This document shows, in pieces, positions 59,607 to 64,000 of a stretch of 64,000 nt of DNA (positions are counted from its first letter, which is position 1; every line of letters begins with the position of its first letter). The DNA is taken from positions 161,001 to 225,000 of the forward strand of contig JABMCL010003048.1 in the NCBI GenBank assembly GCA_018857735.1, written 5' to 3'. Made by a program: the position numbers and the translations under genes. Source of the DNA: Alviniconcha marisindica. Lineage: Eukaryota; Mollusca; Gastropoda; Provannidae. A model generated the notes under the pieces. The model was not told the DNA's origin. It saw only the letters and a program-made list of their open reading frames with translations, and ran no database searches.

Positions 59607-59707
59607 TGTCAGTTACTGAGTTAGCTCTTTAACAAGAGCGGATTTGTAGTGTTCGGTGACGATCTTCTACCTTTTTTTTTCTTTTTCTTATCTTGTAACA
59701 GTTACGA

Positions 59708-59715
59708 CCGGAAGT
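59708..59715 (+). promoter_or_regulatory. ETS/GABP-type CCGGAAGT site upstream of ZF5
   Basis: CCGGAAGT 102 bp before the ZF5 ATG, in the orientation opposite to the gene. See the matching site upstream of ZF4. Confidence 0.4.
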
Positions 59716-59992
59716 TGTTATTGTTTCGGTGTGCATGGTGGCTGTCCCTATCGCCTAAATACACCAAACTAAATAACTATTGGTAACCTCTTCCAAAGGG
59801 AACAACAAAAACAAAATATTTCTGGTCAGTCATCGAGTCTGACCAAAGGTCAGGCCAAATTCATTTGCATAAATGTGAGGGAATTTAAAGACTGGAAAAG
59901 ATTGAACTGAGGGAACATAGGTCTGAGGGAACATAGCATTGACCCCTATTCATTGTACCACTGACAAATATATTTTGTGTTCGTATCTTTGC

Positions 59993-59997
<5 letters not shown>

Positions 59998-60050
<53 letters not shown>
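59998..60050. repeat. (GT)n microsatellite
   Basis: About 26 GT units 400 bp upstream of ZF5. A (CA)n of about 30 bp follows at 60,380-60,409. Confidence 0.95.
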
Positions 60051-60051
<1 letters not shown>

Positions 60052-60374
60052 CTTGTCTTTCTTTTTTTAATCATTGTTATGTACGGAACCTGTTTTCAGT
60101 TGCAATGTCTCCAGCTGAACACATAGGAAAGGTGTTATAAAACCAAAGAATTCCCTTTCAGAACAGCCCAATGCTGAGCATTGGGTTCCTCTTCATTTCT
60201 TAATAACAAAAACAAATAATTAACATGTGCCGGGCTGCATAATGGTACATTATGTGTAATTGCCTCTGTGATTCTGAATTCAACAAATATGGCGACCAGT
60301 CGGTATTGACATGAAGAATTTAAATTTGCATCAAGAACTTGGCAGTGTGATCATTTGCAGGACTTACATGTTCT

Positions 60375-60410
<36 letters not shown>

Positions 60411-60659
60411 ATGCAAAATTTGCAACTTTGCTTCAGTTTCAATCAGATTTATTTCCACTTTCATTCTGATTCAGATTTATTGAAACACACCAAAATTTGG
60501 AATGATTTGTGTACTTGCAGAATTCAGTTCAAGACGGTATTCATGCAGTCAGAAAAACCCATATGTTTAGAAGTTTCCCCAGCAGTCCCATTGGAAGAGT
60601 TTCAATGTTTGTCATTCAAAGAATGAGTGAACAACTGCTGGTGAGGTTGACCAAATAGA

Positions 60660-61010
60660 ACAGCTCTAGAGAAATGTACTCACCTATACGACGACACACA
60701 AGGAACAATTAAAAACACAAGCGCTTTTGTCAGTCTTCATCTGGTGTAAAAAGAGAGATAGAAAATAGTAAAAGAAGAAGGAAGTAAAGAAGAAGCTAGA
60801 GGAGTTGAAGTAAAACAATGTTAAGAATCATTTGATTCTTAACATTGTTTTACTTCAACTCCTTCTCTAGCTTCTTCTTTACTTCCTTCTTCTTTTATTA
60901 TTTTCTATCTCTCTTCTTACACCAGATGAAGACTGTGTCGAAAGCGCTTGTGTTTTTAGCTGTTCTTTGTGTGTCATCGTATAGGTGAGTACACCTCTCT
61001 CATTCTGTCA
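60660..61010. repeat. ~330-bp palindrome (foldback structure)
   Basis: The arms meet at AAGAATCA-TT-TGATTCTT (60,823-60,840). Moving outward, GTAAAACAATGTTAAG, TCTAGCTTCTTCTTTACTTC, AGATAGAAAATA, CATCTGGTGTAA, AAAAACACAAGCGCTTT and TACTCACCTATACGA are all mirrored on the other side. Arms of about 155-165 bp differ by only a few substitutions and small indels, with almost no loop. No terminal coding sequence is seen. Confidence 0.92.
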
Positions 61011-61039
61011 TGGAAGCTCACCAAGCACTTTCTCTTTCC

Positions 61040-61860
61040 ATAGTCTCTCTTCTCCAGGTGATCAGTGATATGGTGTCCTTGGTTTTGTACCCACTGAGGT
61101 AGTATCTCAAGCTCCTCAACACAACATATCTTATGAAATGCAAGCCTTGTGTGGTGACTGAACCATCACTATGAGTCAACAAGTATGAGATACTGTTATT
61201 TTTATTTTTATTCAGAATAAAATGCTTCATATGTGAATTAATTTTGCCTACTTGGCAGTATATTCCTGAGTTTTCTGGCAGGAGTGTCTCATAGAGGTGC
61301 TGGAACCAGTTTGGGTACGTTTCCCACGCCTTGGTTTGCTTGAGCTATGTCAGCTGAAATACATCATTACTTGCATTGTTATTCTTCTGCTTGGCTCATC
61401 CAAGATTTACACCATTTGCAACCATAGCTTTGAGGGCTGACAGGCATTTCCTGTACTTCATTGCTGTCGTTTCCACACGGTGTCTGTAGGTCAGCATTCT
61501 GTCGAAGTGGATCCTACCAATTGATTTGTTTGCCTGACTTTAGCTCCATCAAATGTGACTGCTGGCATCACTTTGCCTGCTGCTCTGTCAAAAGTGCAAC
61601 ACAATGTTTGGCTTGATGAGAGATCCAGTGTCTTGGTGCCACTGGGATGTTACATGCTATCGGGCCAGTCATTGATCCACTGCTTTGGCTGCTTCCCGGG
61701 TGTCCTTTGTTGTTCTGTATTATATATACAGATATGCAACATTATGAGCCCATCTGCTGAGCCCATTTTCATTCATATCTCCCTAGCCCTTGGTGTATAC
61801 ATTGCAGATGACAGGAGAGAGTGGTGATCCTTGTGGGAGACCTATTGAGGGTTGGTGAGA
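61040..61860 (-). pseudogene. Non-LTR reverse transcriptase relic
   Basis: The minus strand reads GLPQGSPLSPVICNVYT at about 61,842-61,792 (an RT motif before the active-site block), then fragments equivalent to a FDRMLTYRHRVETTAMKYR region at 61,520-61,440, KCLSALKAMVANG, and near 61,330-61,240 HLYETLLPENSGIYCQVG. Many stops and shifts make it inactive. It directly abuts the palindrome at 60,660-61,010, which may be part of the same insertion. Confidence 0.85.
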
Positions 61861-63050
61861 AGCAGAGCTCCAGTTCCAAGCTACAAAACTACTGCCCTCT
61901 CTAGTATTGCTCCTGTGAGCAGGAGCTTAATTGCCAGACTGTGCAGAATTGGAAAAGAACTTAATTCCCCAAAAAGTAACAATCCTAACTTTCTGGTGCT
62001 TGAAATTAACTTTACTGGTTGAACTTAGGATTAAACTCATAAGTGAGGTTAACTGAAAGCCTAAAACATCACACTAAAATAGTCTGCATGGAAAAGCTAA
62101 CAGTGGTGTTTTGCCAGTCAGTGCAGATGACCTCACTGATGAACAAATGTTATTATTGATCACTTTCATATAAAAACACTACACTCTGCTCTTGAGAAAA
62201 CTCACTGCACTCTTGTCACATGTGATCCTAAATGAGTGACTTTGTATTTTGGATATCCACTGAAGTGGTGCACTAACGGTGCTGTTTGGTTGTTATATGG
62301 CTGATGCTACATAAACTACTGCCATCTCAGCCTATGTTCTGAGTACACCATAAAACCAGGCACCAGTTTACAGTGTCACTTCTTTTGAAGCCACATAATG
62401 ATATAAGGTTTTTGTTTCTTTTATTTATTTTTATTTTATATTTTAGGTCAAAGTGTAGAGGAAAAAACCCAAACAAGTACTTAATTATTGAGGCATTATA
62501 TTTAGATCTAGAAGACCTGAAACAGTAAATCCAGACAGAAAAAAAAAAGGGGGGGGGGTGGAAGGAGAGAGTCTGACTCCCTTCATAAAGAACCATTGGG
62601 TGCATCAGCTCCGCATGTTGATCCTTACATTGTTACAATGTACATGCTGACATTTTCAGCAAAAACACAGAAGTTATTTTTTTACCTAGTTAATTCTAAA
62701 ATTAAAGACAAAACATTATCCGATCATCCGAAGTTTAGCATCTGCATATTACAATTAACAAATGACAGTTCCTTTACAAATATGAAAAGACAGCAAAATG
62801 CTACAGTGCAAACTATGAAGAGATAGCAAAATGCTACACAATAGTGCAAGATTTTCTCCTCTCATTTTGTAGCACAGTAAACTGTCACTCTGTTGCTTGT
62901 AAAAGGCAGATATCCCAACATTTTCCACATTGTTTTTACCTTATAAGAGTGTTCAATAATAACCTTTTGGCTGTTTCAGTCTTTTCCTGAATTTCTTTTA
63001 TATGTCAGTGGTACAGAAGAAAGTGAGCAGTGACTGCCCCTTCATTACCC
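61861..63050. other. Sequence downstream of ZF6
   Basis: A/T-rich sequence with a short poly-A/poly-G patch at 62,539-62,559. The ZF6 3' untranslated region is expected at its right end. No other gene is seen. Confidence 0.45.
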
Positions 63051-64000
63051 CTACAAGATGGCCTCTGGGTGGCCAGGGTGCATTTTCCTGTAGTGTTTCT
63101 TTAGGTTGTGCTTGGTGATCACCCCTTTGTTGCACAGGTGGCAATGAAACTGAAGTGCCTCATTGTGCATTATCTTGTGCTTTTCCATCACACCCTTTGT
63201 CTTAAATGTCTTGTGACAAACATTGCACTCAAATGCTCGTTCCTCTGTGTGTGTCTCGCGGTGTTTTTGCATGTTACATTTGTAGGTGAAGGTCTTCTGG
63301 CAGAGGTCACAGTGGAAGCGTTTCTCCCGGTGCTGTTGCTTGTGCACAATGAGGTAGTGTGCCATCTTGAAGCTCTTCCCGCAGACATTGCAAACATAGG
63401 TCTTGTCTTCCTCATGCTGCTTTGCATGCTGCTCAAGTGCTTGCATGTTGTCAAAGATTTGGTCACACTCACGACATTTCAGCCAATTCAATGCACCACT
63501 GTTCAGGCTTCTCTTGCGAGAGTGAGGGTGCTCTGGGCACTGGCCATGGTTGAGTTCTCTGTGGCAAATGCTGCAGCTCCTTTTTTTGCTGCTGCCAAGG
63601 TGGAGTTTTCTGTGTGTGATGAGAGAGGTGATGCGTGAAAATGCTTTGCCACAATGTTCACAAACATACTGTTTCATTCCCATGTGAACCTGAATGTGGG
63701 CCTGCAGTGCTGCAGAGGAACGGAAATGCTTGCCACAGACATGGCAGATTCCACGTTCTTTGCCATGCACTTTTGTCTGGTGTTTGTTGTACTGGTTGGA
63801 GTTGAAGAACTGTTCACCACAAACTTCACACTCCACAGCTTTTTCACCATTATGCCGACTATTGGTGTGCATGGTCAATCCAATTCGGCCTGCACAACGT
63901 TTACCACAGATTCGGCAAACCATCACGTTCTGTTTGTGGTGACACTTCATGTGTGCCTTTAAATTTGTTTCACTCTTTGCCATTTTTCCACACTGAAAAC
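63051..64000 (-). CDS. ZF6: C2H2 zinc-finger protein, C-terminal part (runs off right edge)
   Basis: The frame is open from the window edge: FQCGKMAKSETNLKAHMKCH completes a finger whose first cysteine is outside, so the ATG at 63983 is internal. Ten further fingers follow to the stop at 63051, with CSICHRELNHGQCPEH (C-x2-C-x7-C-x2-H) separating the first five from the rest, as in ZF1-ZF4. The ECEVCGEQF finger, the FHCDLCQKTFTYKCNMQKH finger and the final CHLCNKGV..HYRKMHPGH align with the same positions in ZF1 and ZF3. The N-terminal module cannot be checked because it is outside the window. Confidence 0.9.
   Translation of the reverse strand, partial: FQCGKMAKSETNLKAHMKCHHKQNVMVCRICGKRCAGRIGLTMHTNSRHNGEKAVECEVCGEQFFNSNQYNKHQTKVHGKERGICHVCGKHFRSSAALQAHIQVHMGMKQYVCEHCGKAFSRITSLITHRKLHLGSSKKRSCSICHRELNHGQCPEHPHSRKRSLNSGALNWLKCRECDQIFDNMQALEQHAKQHEEDKTYVCNVCGKSFKMAHYLIVHKQQHREKRFHCDLCQKTFTYKCNMQKHRETHTEERAFECNVCHKTFKTKGVMEKHKIMHNEALQFHCHLCNKGVITKHNLKKHYRKMHPGHPEAIL

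Overview
This is a eukaryotic window, A+T-rich and full of microsatellites. It carries spliced genes with GT-AG introns, tRNA-derived SINEs and several non-LTR retrotransposon relics. Exon sequences recognisable as NAE1 and PIP4P, together with repeats of the kind common in mollusc genomes, suggest a lophotrochozoan, probably a gastropod mollusc. That assignment is inference; nothing in the window names the species.

Layout. 1-7,926 (minus strand): the 5' part of NAE1 (NEDD8-activating enzyme E1 regulatory subunit), with four coding exons; the rest lies left of the window. 7,927-15,480: intergenic, made of minisatellites, degenerate tandem repeats and a SINE. 15,481-26,281 (minus): an essentially complete PIP4P/TMEM55-type phosphatidylinositol-4,5-bisphosphate 4-phosphatase gene with eight recognised exons. 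26,282-26,882: a short head-to-head promoter region. 26,883-64,000: a cluster of six C2H2 zinc-finger genes. ZF1 (+, intact, 631 aa), ZF2 (+, several frame breaks) and ZF3 (+, one single-base frameshift) are followed by ZF4 (-, intact, 761 aa), ZF5 (-, two exons, 626 aa) and ZF6 (-, runs off the right edge). A decayed copy of the ZF5 first exon sits just upstream of ZF4.

The zinc-finger paralogues share more than their fingers. Four open with a short module of two cysteine pairs (C-x2-C-x12-21-C-x2/3-C) running straight into a conserved hydrophobic segment around QGFVLGNVL. Five carry a small C-x2-C-x(7-9)-C-x2-H element at the same place between finger blocks. I do not recognise the N-terminal module. 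It is positioned like ZAD, KRAB or SCAN in other expanded zinc-finger families.

The most unusual mobile DNA is a set of three TIR-bounded elements of 2.2-3.7 kb (2,588-4,831; 21,463-25,162; 56,060-58,318). Each lies in an intron of a minus-strand gene (NAE1, PIP4P, ZF5), is flanked by TA-rich sequence, and is peppered with its own 11-15 bp motif in both orientations. Other notable structures are a near-perfect 468-bp tandem triplication with an old inverted relative 46 kb away, a roughly 330-bp palindrome, a tandem repeat that includes the splice acceptor of a PIP4P exon, and many pure C or G runs of 15-24 bases.
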